Assembly: GCA_019232795.1 (NCBI GenBank)
Contig: JAFANH010000089.1
Span: 1 to 64,000, forward strand
DNA length: 64,000 bases
Source: Burkholderiaceae bacterium
GTDB lineage: Bacteria > Pseudomonadota > Gammaproteobacteria > Burkholderiales > Burkholderiaceae_D
Direction of reading: 5' to 3'
The translations under genes were made by a program, and so were the position numbers. The notes under the pieces are model-generated. The model did not search any database, had not been told where the DNA came from, and saw nothing but the letters and a program-made list of their open reading frames with translations. Below, one piece after another: positions 33,904 to 40,962 of this stretch. The first letter of the stretch is position 1. Each line of letters starts with the position of its first letter.

Positions 33904-35034
33904 CTATTGGGCGCCCGCGTTGTACCAGGCCGCAATGCTGGTCCGCTCACTCTGGGTCATGCCGGTAGCGTTCCCGTAAGGCATCTGAATCGGCCTGCCG
34001 ACCACCACCACCTGGTAGATAATATCGGCATTCGCATGTATCTCGGTCGAAGTGTCGAACATATAGCCGAGCGGCGCAACGCTATAGCCCGGTTCGGTCG
34101 GGTGGCTCGAATGGCAGGGCACGCAGCGCTGGGTGATGATCGCCTGGATGGGGGCAAAGGCGTTACTCTGAGAACTTGCCACCAGGCTGGCGATGGTGGA
34201 GTTCACCGTGGCATCGAAAGCCGTGGTATCGGTACCGGCAACCACGCTCCCCAACATGAGCCGCACCGGCGCATTGGCAGCGCTGCCGCTATAAGCGGCG
34301 CTGGCATTTTGCGCCGTGATTTGCGCGGTAAAGTAGTTTGCCACTGCCAGGCGGTTGGCCACCACTTGCTCGTCCGTGCTGCTGGTCGGTTCGCTGGCTG
34401 CCGCCGACAGGATCGCCAAGGCAGCCTGTGCCTGCGTCATAGTGCCGTTGGCCAGCAGACCGTTCCAATAGTTGGCGCCGGCCAGGTCGGTTGCGGTAGA
34501 GCGTGCCAGTATATTTTCGTAGATGGCATTGATGAAACCGCTCGAATTGCCGGTGCCATAGAGCGCGACCGATTCGGCGCTGTTGCCGAAGCTGTCGACC
34601 ACGGTTTTGACGCCGGGATCGGTGTAAGCCGCGTTCAGACCCTCGATCGTGGTCGGAGCATTGGCAGCCAGCAGCACACCTTCCCAGTAGGCCATGCCGG
34701 CCGGATCCGCAGGACGGCCGTAATAAGCGACGTAGAGCTGTTCCAGGATGTCCTGGTAACTGCCGGCCGTCATGGTTTTTTCGCGCCGAGTCAAGGTCTT
34801 GTCATCGGGGCGGACCATGGCATACATGATGTTGCCCATGGTCGTGCCGCTGGCCGGTTGCATCACAGGCTGCGTTACCGGTTGCGTTCCCGGCTGCGTA
34901 CCGGGAGGCATATTGGTTGTGCTCGACGGAGGCATCGAGGAACCGTAGCCGGAACCGCCTCCTCCGCATCCGGCCAATGAACCCAGCATCAAACCTGCCA
35001 CCAGGACAGCCGGCGCAAAATAGATTGTCTTCAC
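33904..35034 (-). CDS. DUF4214 lipoprotein with C-terminal cytochrome c domain
   Basis: A 376-residue protein. A GTG start at 35034 is preceded by GGAAAGGAG at correct spacing, so it is preferred over ATGs at 35052 and further upstream. The lipobox is SLAGC followed by a Gly-rich stretch and a Pro/Gln/Thr linker with repeated GTQP/VTQP units. DUF4214 segments follow (LYVAYYGRPADPAGMAYWEGVL; ENILARSTATDLAGANYWNGLL). The last ~85 residues hold a haem motif CVPCH (C304, C307, H308) and MPYGNATGMTQSERTSIAAWY, which resembles the cytochrome domain at the end of urate hydroxylase PuuD. Confidence 0.85.
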   Translation of the reverse strand: MKTIYFAPAVLVAGLMLGSLAGCGGGGSGYGSSMPPSSTTNMPPGTQPGTQPVTQPVMQPASGTTMGNIMYAMVRPDDKTLTRREKTMTAGSYQDILEQLYVAYYGRPADPAGMAYWEGVLLAANAPTTIEGLNAAYTDPGVKTVVDSFGNSAESVALYGTGNSSGFINAIYENILARSTATDLAGANYWNGLLANGTMTQAQAALAILSAAASEPTSSTDEQVVANRLAVANYFTAQITAQNASAAYSGSAANAPVRLMLGSVVAGTDTTAFDATVNSTIASLVASSQSNAFAPIQAIITQRCVPCHSSHPTEPGYSVAPLGYMFDTSTEIHANADIIYQVVVVGRPIQMPYGNATGMTQSERTSIAAWYNAGAQ

Positions 35035-35123
35035 AGAACGTCTCCTTTCCATCGCGATCTTGCCGTGAGTTCCGGCTCGAGCGAAAAAGGTTTCGTCCAG
35101 GTTCCAAAAATGAGCGAATATCC

Positions 35124-35867
35124 TTAGAACGAGTAACTCACGCTCATGACCCCGCTGCGCGGATTCGGATCGTTGCCGTAATAGGACGTGGCGCGGCTGC
35201 GCTCCACCGCGACCCAGGTCAATTGCACATCCCAATTGCCGAAGTTGGCCGCCAGGCCGACCCTGCTATCGTAACGGCTGGCTGTGGTCGCGTACCACAG
35301 CGGAGGCACGTGCAGATAGCCGAGATGGGCCAGCACGCGCCAATGCGGCTCCAGCAGCGTGTAGTTGGCATTGAGCTCCGTGTAGACCGTGCGCACGTCA
35401 AGGCCGTAATAATTCGGTGAATACGAGACGCGGCCGCTCAGGTGTTCGCCGCTGAAGCCGGCAAAGATTTCCGCATAGTTGTCGGCAGCATCTCCCGCGA
35501 AGCGGGTTGCGCCGGCGCCCGCGTCCCAGCTCCAGGCTCCCCACAACGGGTGGGCGTACCCGCCATAGACGATGGCTTGCGCGTGCGCGGGATCATGTTC
35601 GATCGAAACAGGCGAGGCGAACAGACCCGCATACCAATCCTGTGTCCCATCGTATTCGACGCTGGCCTGCGCCACAGGATTGCCGTCGCTCAGGGAAATG
35701 CCGCGAAACAGGTAATTCGACACCAGCGACACGCTGCCGCTGGTTTGCGCCGCCGCAGGCAGGCAGACGGCGCACAACATCAATAGCCAAGACTTTCCCG
35801 CAAAAAATTTTGCGGGACAAGAAAGAAAAAGGCTTTTAAGGAAGACGGATTGGTTGTTTCGATGCAT
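35124..35867 (-). CDS. TorF-like putative outer membrane porin
   Basis: A 247-residue exported protein. The signal peptide (SWLLMLCAVCLPAAAQ) is followed by SGSVSLVSNYLFRGISLSDGNPVAQASVEY, the opening motif of the TorF/Gcw_chp family, and alternating beta strands to a C-terminal SVSYSF. It should form a small outer membrane barrel; the solute is unknown. Its start lies inside the last 32 bases of the subtilase gene, so the two are co-expressed. Confidence 0.82.
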   Translation of the reverse strand: MHRNNQSVFLKSLFLSCPAKFFAGKSWLLMLCAVCLPAAAQTSGSVSLVSNYLFRGISLSDGNPVAQASVEYDGTQDWYAGLFASPVSIEHDPAHAQAIVYGGYAHPLWGAWSWDAGAGATRFAGDAADNYAEIFAGFSGEHLSGRVSYSPNYYGLDVRTVYTELNANYTLLEPHWRVLAHLGYLHVPPLWYATTASRYDSRVGLAANFGNWDVQLTWVAVERSRATSYYGNDPNPRSGVMSVSYSF

Positions 35868-37218
35868 TCGCGGTCGCACACGAGCAAGGACAGTTTCCGG
35901 TAATGCGGCCTATCGTAGCACAGGCATCGATCGCCATTGTCGACGCTCCGTTTCCGTTCGAGCTCAGGTCTTCGCGCAACTGCCTGAGGCTCGCGCGCGG
36001 CTGCAATTCTGTCATCAAGGCGACCATGCCCGAGACGTGCGCAGCCGCATAGGAAGAACCGGACACAAAGCCCCAGCGCGCGCCGGGCGCCGTGGTGGGA
36101 ATATCGCGCCCCGGCGCCAACAGCACCACACGGCCCGGCATGTTCGCTTCCAGTCCTGCGTCCATTCCGGCATCCAGCCCCCGCACCGCCAGCACGCCAG
36201 GCAACGATGCGGGGAAACCGCCATCGGCACGTTGCGGATCGACCGCCGCCACCACTTTGATGCCGCGCAGCTGCGCCGCTTCGAGCAGGCGTTGCAGCAG
36301 GCGGTCGGGCGGTCCGCCCAGACTCAGGTTGATCACCTGAGCGTCGTGCAAAATCGCGAAGTTCAAAGCCTTGCCCAAGGTAAAACTGTTGCAGCTGGTC
36401 CCCTGCCCCCCATCCTTACCACCGGGCTTTCCTCCGTCCTTTCCTCCGTCTTTTCCTGTCTCTTGCCAACAGGCCCGCAAAGCCATCAGCCGCGCCCCCG
36501 GCGCCACACCTTCAATGCCGATGCCGTTGCCGGCTACGGCGGCGATGATGCCGGCTACCGCCGTGCCGTGTGCTTCGGCTGCATACGGACTGGTGTCGAC
36601 AAAATTCTCACGCACGCTGACCTGCCCGCGCAAATCGGGATGATCGTCTTCGACGCCGCTGTCGACCACGGCCACGCGCACATTGCGTCCGGTGGTGACG
36701 CGGTGCAATTCGTCGAGATGCCAGAGCCTGGCCGCCGGCTGCACCGCGGCCAGGGGATCGGCAGCGCCGTCATTGCCGAGTCCGTGGAACTGGCTCATGG
36801 GCTGCACCCACTCGGCACGCGGATCGCGCGACAGCAGTTCCGCCAGGTGAATGGCGGAATCGCCGGCGGGGTCTTCCATCACGTAGCAATCGATGCCGAG
36901 TGCAGGCATGGGCCAGTCGTTCACAACGATCAGACCATAGGTTTGCGCCAGTTCTTCAGCAATGGCGCGACGCGCGGCATGCCCGCTGTCGCCGCCATAA
37001 CGCCCACCGTAATTGGCATCGGGGCGGAAATGCGGCGCGGGCATGTGCAGCATCACCAGCACCTGGTGTTCGGCGGCATTGCGTACGCCCGATACTCCAG
37101 ATACGCCTGGTACCACAGGAGCCGCAGGCGCAGGGGGCGTGGCGCTGTCGGCCGCACGGGCCGGCAACACGTACAGGCTGCACGCCAACAAGGCGGCGGA
37201 TATAGCCAGGTTCTTCAC
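35836..37218 (-). CDS. exported S8 subtilisin-like protease
   Basis: A 460-residue protease with a signal peptide (1-22), a propeptide-like region (about 50-140: HQVLVMLHMP…GIDCYVM…RAEWVQP) and the S8 domain with the catalytic triad D186 (VAVVDSG), H217 (HGTAVAG) and S389 (SGSSYAAAHVSG). The usual oxyanion Asn position reads AAVDPQ, so D327 appears to replace it. A KDGG-type repeat insert (residues 256-273) and several Cys pairs are unusual. The gene overlaps the anti-sigma gene by 4 bases and the porin gene by about 32. Confidence 0.9.
   Translation of the reverse strand: MKNLAISAALLACSLYVLPARAADSATPPAPAAPVVPGVSGVSGVRNAAEHQVLVMLHMPAPHFRPDANYGGRYGGDSGHAARRAIAEELAQTYGLIVVNDWPMPALGIDCYVMEDPAGDSAIHLAELLSRDPRAEWVQPMSQFHGLGNDGAADPLAAVQPAARLWHLDELHRVTTGRNVRVAVVDSGVEDDHPDLRGQVSVRENFVDTSPYAAEAHGTAVAGIIAAVAGNGIGIEGVAPGARLMALRACWQETGKDGGKDGGKPGGKDGGQGTSCNSFTLGKALNFAILHDAQVINLSLGGPPDRLLQRLLEAAQLRGIKVVAAVDPQRADGGFPASLPGVLAVRGLDAGMDAGLEANMPGRVVLLAPGRDIPTTAPGARWGFVSGSSYAAAHVSGMVALMTELQPRASLRQLREDLSSNGNGASTMAIDACATIGRITGNCPCSCATANASKQPIRLP
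36400..36453 (-). repeat. 12-base in-frame repeat encoding K-x-G-G units in the subtilase
   Basis: About four and a half degenerate 12-base units encode KDGG, KDGG, KPGG, KDGG, QG (residues 256-273). In S8 proteases this is a surface-loop position. Copy number may vary by slippage. Confidence 0.75.
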
Positions 37219-37955
37219 TGGCTCTCCGCGGATGCAACCAGCGATTCCGCCAGCGTAACGGCCGCTTCGCTGCGCAATTGCGCCAGGGTCTGCTGCCGGC
37301 GGCCGGGCGCGACCTTGAGCAGATAGGCGTCGGTGACGGTCGGGCCGTCGACCACGTGCGCGCCGTTGCTCAACAGAATACGGCGCAATTCCTGCTCGCT
37401 GGTCTGGGGCTTGAACACCACGACGATGTCAGCCACCTCATGCGCAGAAGCAGCGTTCGCCCCAAGCCCGCGGAACTCGTGAAGATCAGCCGGCGGCGGT
37501 GCTTGCCACAGGGGACGCGCCAGCAAGGCGCACAGGCCGGCGATGGCGGCGAGCTGGACGCCCAGCGTCCAGCGCATCCACGGCGCGCCGCCGGCGGACG
37601 TGCCGCGCAGGCTGTTTACGATGCGCCAGATTACCGGCGGCAAGCCGCGGGAGCCGCCGCCATGAGGCTGCAGGCGCGGACGCAGCTTGGCCAGTGCGCG
37701 CTCCACGTCAGGCACGCATGATTCCACCGCTGGGTTCGTCGCATCGAGCGCAGAATCGAAGCTCGGCTCCGGCAATTCCGCCGCCTGGAGTCTGAACAGG
37801 AAATCGACGTCGGCGCGGCATTGCGCACAAGTTTGCAGGTGCTCCTGCACCAGCATGCGTTCGTCGCGTCTCAGGCGGTCAAGCGTGAACCACGCCAGCA
37901 GCTCCTGCGTCGCTTGATGCGGGGTCGCCCGCAATTTCACAATTCGTCCGCTCAT
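37215..37955 (-). CDS. anti-sigma factor with zinc finger and subtilisin-propeptide-like periplasmic domain
   Basis: A 246-residue single-pass membrane protein. The cytoplasmic part has the ZAS zinc motif H39-x3-C43-x2-C46 (HLQTCAQC) that holds the ECF sigma factor. The transmembrane helix lies at about 128-147. The periplasmic end (about 176-238: VVVFKPQTSEQELRRILL, VVDGPTVTDAYLLKVAP, then LRSEAAVTLAE) looks like an I9-type protease propeptide. It overlaps the subtilase gene by 4 bases and follows the sigma gene by 3. A signal sensed by protease binding or cutting is a natural hypothesis. Confidence 0.87.
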   Translation of the reverse strand: MSGRIVKLRATPHQATQELLAWFTLDRLRRDERMLVQEHLQTCAQCRADVDFLFRLQAAELPEPSFDSALDATNPAVESCVPDVERALAKLRPRLQPHGGGSRGLPPVIWRIVNSLRGTSAGGAPWMRWTLGVQLAAIAGLCALLARPLWQAPPPADLHEFRGLGANAASAHEVADIVVVFKPQTSEQELRRILLSNGAHVVDGPTVTDAYLLKVAPGRRQQTLAQLRSEAAVTLAESLVASAESQ

Positions 37956-37958
37956 CGC

Positions 37959-38567
37959 CTACCCTCCGCGCCTGTCTTCCAGGCGTGTTCCCAACATATC
38001 CTTCATGCGTCGCCGCGCGTGGAACATGCGCGTCTTGACGGTATTGACCGGGCAATCCATCACAGCCGCGATCTCCTGGTAATCCATGCCATGGTAATAA
38101 GCCAGGCAAACCACGCTGCGCTGCTCCAGAGGCAGGGCGGCCAAAGCGCCGGCCAGCATGACCTGCAGCTGGCGCTGCTCCAGCTCGCCTTCCGGCTGCG
38201 GCGCGTTCAAGTCCGGATAACTTTCGAAGTCGGACTCGACCGGCTCGTCGAAAGCCTGCATCGCCTTCAGCGCCTTGCGGTAGGCAATCGCGAAAATCCA
38301 GGTCGAGAGCTTGGAGCGGCCGTCGAAACTGCCTGCCTTTTGCCAGACCACCAGCATGGTGTCGTTGATGACTTCCTCGATTACCGATGCGCTGCGCGTC
38401 ATGCGCCCCAAAAAGCGCGTCAGGCGCGGAAAATACATGCGGTACAGCGTTTCGAAAGCCGGCAAGTCTTCCTTGGCAATCAAGCCAATCAAGCGCGTTT
38501 CGGCGACTTCCGCAATCAGCGACTCGCCGGCGCCCCGCTCTACCCCGCTACGCCCATGATGGTGCAT
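37959..38567 (-). CDS. ECF-type RNA polymerase sigma factor
   Basis: A 202-residue sigma factor. Region 2 is at about residues 35-105 (FETLYRMYFPRLTRFL, EEVINDTMLVVWQKAGSFDGRSKLSTWIFAIAYRKAL). Region 4 is at about 135-190 (LPLEQRSVVCLAYYHGMDYQEIAAVMDCPVNTVKTRMFHARRRM). There is no region 1 or 3. It is the first gene of a probable operon with its anti-sigma factor, a subtilase and a TorF-like porin. I could not find a convincing ECF promoter (GGAAC…GTC) upstream, so autoregulation is not shown. Confidence 0.93.
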   Translation of the reverse strand: MHHHGRSGVERGAGESLIAEVAETRLIGLIAKEDLPAFETLYRMYFPRLTRFLGRMTRSASVIEEVINDTMLVVWQKAGSFDGRSKLSTWIFAIAYRKALKAMQAFDEPVESDFESYPDLNAPQPEGELEQRQLQVMLAGALAALPLEQRSVVCLAYYHGMDYQEIAAVMDCPVNTVKTRMFHARRRMKDMLGTRLEDRRGG

Positions 38568-38745
38568 CCGCCCAACCCGTTCTGTTTTACCGTGAGTACT
38601 GGATGGCAGGAAAAAGGTTCATTCCCGCAAGGTTTCTTACAGAAATGGTAATACAGCCCGCCTTTGCGTGCCGACAGGAGGATTTATGGGGAAAGGAACC
38701 GCCGCTGCCGAGCGGCGCGGCGATGATAAGACAAAAACGATATCC
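38568..38745. other. intergenic sequence upstream of the sigma factor gene
   Basis: This stretch should contain the sigma gene promoter. A 6-base stem GCCGCT/AGCGGC (38701-38706, 38711-38716) is the only clear structure. No gene is supported. Confidence 0.4.
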
Positions 38746-38868
38746 GGGAACCTCTAGAAATCGTAGCGAGCAGCCCAAGCTCGGGTCGAGAAGCGCAACC
38801 GTACGCAGGTACGGTGAGCATCACAGGCCCGTGATTGGGCTGCGCAGTAGATTTATAGAGGTATCCCT
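38746..38868. repeat. structured intergenic element with ~40-base imperfect inverted arms
   Basis: The outer arms (about 38746-38785 and 38829-38868) pair over most of their length, including CCTCTA/TAGAGG, AAATC/GATTT and CAGCCCAA/TTGGGCTG. The loop holds an independent perfect hairpin ACCGTAC/GTACGGT (38798-38804, 38809-38815). The element abuts the stop of the DUF1993 gene. The compact, palindromic form is that of a MITE-like repeat or a structured transcript end. No second copy lies in this window. Confidence 0.65.
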
Positions 38869-39376
38869 ATTGGATGCCGCCCAAATAGTCCATCTTGCCG
38901 ATCTCAACACCATTGTGGCGCAAGATCGCGTAAGCGGCGGTGGCATGGAAGTACAGATTGGGCAGCACAAAACCGATCAGGTATTGCAGGCCCTGGAAAT
39001 GAATATCGTTGCCTCGCACCTTGAGCGTCACGGTGCGGTCCTGGCTGCCGTTGATCTCGGTTTCGCTGACGCTCTTGATGAAATCGATGGTCTTGGCGAT
39101 GCGTGCCTGCAGTTCGGCGAACGTGGTTTCGTTGTCTTCAAAGCTCGGAATCTCGACGCCGGCCAGACGGGCAGCGGCGCCTTTGACCGTATCGGAAGCG
39201 ATCTGCACCTGGCGTGCCAGCGCAAACATGTCGGGAGCGAGACGGGCATTGATGAAGACCGACTGGTCGATCTTCTTCGCTTCGGCGTGGGCAGCACCCT
39301 TGGCCAGGATGGCCGACAGGTTGTTCAGCACGCGCGTGAAGACGGGAATGGAGAGTTGGTACATGGAAACGGACAT
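38867..39376 (-). CDS. DUF1993 family protein
   Basis: A 169-residue soluble helical protein starting MSVSMYQLSIPVFTRVLNNLSAILAKG, with the family features of a DinB-like four-helix bundle (FINARLAPDMFALARQVQIASD, NLYFHATAAYAILRHNGVEIGKMDYLG). The His residues could bind a metal as in DinB-like folds. No function is known. It stands alone; its stop codon touches the inverted-arm element at 38746-38868. Confidence 0.88.
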   Translation of the reverse strand: MSVSMYQLSIPVFTRVLNNLSAILAKGAAHAEAKKIDQSVFINARLAPDMFALARQVQIASDTVKGAAARLAGVEIPSFEDNETTFAELQARIAKTIDFIKSVSETEINGSQDRTVTLKVRGNDIHFQGLQYLIGFVLPNLYFHATAAYAILRHNGVEIGKMDYLGGIQ

Positions 39377-39477
39377 CGTGTGCTCCGGTTGGTGGGTGAA
39401 GAAAGGCCACCATATTATCCGGAATTGAAAACGAGCGTATGCACGCCCGGAAACTGCTCAAAAGTCCGCTTGCATAG

Positions 39478-40044
39478 TCAGGCGGGCACGTAGCGCAGCA
39501 CCGTGCAAGCCGGATTCAACTGCCAGGTATCGATCAACTTGAGTTGCAACGCATCCATGCCGGTGCGGAACAAGGGCCTGCCGCTGCCCAGTACGGTCGA
39601 CACCACGGCGATGCGGTATTCATCGAACAGCCCGGCCTCGGTCAGCGCATGCGACAATTCGGCGCTGCCGGAAATGAGAATGTTGCCGGGTGTTTTACGC
39701 TTCAGTTCCGCGACTGCAGCGCAGGCGTCGTCGCGCATGACGGTCGTGTTGTTCCACTCGGCCGAGGTCAGCGTGCGTGAAAACACCACCTTGGGCAGGC
39801 TGTTCATCAGTTCGGCGCAGGCGCTGTCATCCTCGTTCTCTCCCGACACCGTCGGCCAAAATTTGGCCATACCTTCGTAGGTGACACGGCCGAACACCAG
39901 CATCTCGGCCGTGCGCAATTGCTCGAGCATGTGGCGCATGAAGACGTCATCGGCTGCGCGGGCGTGCCAGGCAAGGTCCCACGGCTGTGCGCCTTCGAAA
40001 TAACCGTCGAGGGTGACCAGGTTCGACATGACCAGTTTGCCCAT
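39478..40044 (-). CDS. dihydrofolate reductase-family (RibD C-terminal domain) protein
   Basis: A 188-residue protein with the RibD_C/DHFR-like fold: MGKLVMSNLVTLDGYFEG, LVFGRVTYEGMAKFWP, PKVVFSRTL, ILISGSAELSHALTEAGLFDEYRIAVVSTVLGSGRPLF. Stand-alone members are NADPH-dependent reductases of unknown substrate, often induced by stress. It lies 29 bases downstream of the solute-binding-like gene on the same strand. Confidence 0.88.
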   Translation of the reverse strand: MGKLVMSNLVTLDGYFEGAQPWDLAWHARAADDVFMRHMLEQLRTAEMLVFGRVTYEGMAKFWPTVSGENEDDSACAELMNSLPKVVFSRTLTSAEWNNTTVMRDDACAAVAELKRKTPGNILISGSAELSHALTEAGLFDEYRIAVVSTVLGSGRPLFRTGMDALQLKLIDTWQLNPACTVLRYVPA

Positions 40045-40073
40045 CGCTTCCTCCGAAAATGTCCTGTCTGCGC

Positions 40074-40868
40074 TTAACGTCTCAAGCTCAACTTCGCTTT
40101 CAATTTTTCCACGTCGCCGGACTGGATCAACAAATCGACGATGGCATTCATGTCGGCAACGGATATCGGGCCGCCCTTCCTGACCAGGTTGGAAAATTTT
40201 ACCTGCGAGTCGAACCTGTCGCCAACGATCAGTTGGCGGCGCATTTCCGGGTCGCGAAAATAGCGCGCCATGATGAATTCCGGCACGATACCCACTTCGG
40301 CGCGATCGGCCAGGAGGAAATTCACGACCGACTCGTTGGAGGGCAGGAAATCGACATTGAACTGCTTTTTGATTTCGTCCTCATCGGGATTGTTGCGAAA
40401 GACGCCGTAGTGATAGCCGAGCACGCCGGCCAGCCTTCGGGCCTCCACGTGATCGAAAATTCTGGCGCCGCCATAGGGATTTTGTCTCTTTGCAACGTAC
40501 ACGTCACCGCTGACCAGAATGGTTTCGGTCGATTCGAGATTCAGTTCCGGTTCGGTCCAGAGCACCGTGCGAAGCGGATAGACGTCGGCCAGCTTGTCGA
40601 TGAAATATTTATTCAGGCGCAGGCGCGGCAACACGACGAACTTGAAATGGTACTTGTGTTGAACCGCGTTCATGCGTTCGACGAAATCGACGATTTCCCC
40701 TTGCGGGCTGCCCTTTTCGTCGACATAAATCAATCGCGCCCATGACTCCGAGGCGACCACGACCTCGATTGGCGCTGCGAACGCCGTTGCGGCAAGCGAT
40801 ACAAGCGCGCCGACCAACAGCCAACGCACGACAGGGCACGACGAGCGTCTTATCAGATCGGCAATCAT
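40074..40868 (-). CDS. periplasmic solute-binding-like protein (SBP family 3 fold)
   Basis: A 264-residue exported protein. The signal peptide (residues 1-32, ending AFA|AP) is followed by a two-lobe binding-protein pattern: VVVASESWARLIYVDEKGSPQGEIVDFVERMN, then GVLGYHYGVF and LADRAEVGIVPEFIMARYF. No permease or ATPase gene is nearby, so it is either an orphan sensor-type protein or works with a distant transporter. The ligand is unknown. Confidence 0.78.
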   Translation of the reverse strand: MIADLIRRSSCPVVRWLLVGALVSLAATAFAAPIEVVVASESWARLIYVDEKGSPQGEIVDFVERMNAVQHKYHFKFVVLPRLRLNKYFIDKLADVYPLRTVLWTEPELNLESTETILVSGDVYVAKRQNPYGGARIFDHVEARRLAGVLGYHYGVFRNNPDEDEIKKQFNVDFLPSNESVVNFLLADRAEVGIVPEFIMARYFRDPEMRRQLIVGDRFDSQVKFSNLVRKGGPISVADMNAIVDLLIQSGDVEKLKAKLSLRR

Positions 40869-40962
40869 GCCGAGATATTACTCCGTCTCCAAGCTCAATG
40901 CTTGATGCAGATCAAATCTGGTCATCGCCGAAGCATCATGAGGCGTAAAAGCTGGCGTAGCC

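Noticed and set aside
38568-38745. Search for an ECF-type autoregulated promoter before the sigma factor gene
   Set aside because: GGAAC-like strings occur but not with a correctly spaced GTC-type -10 on the minus strand.
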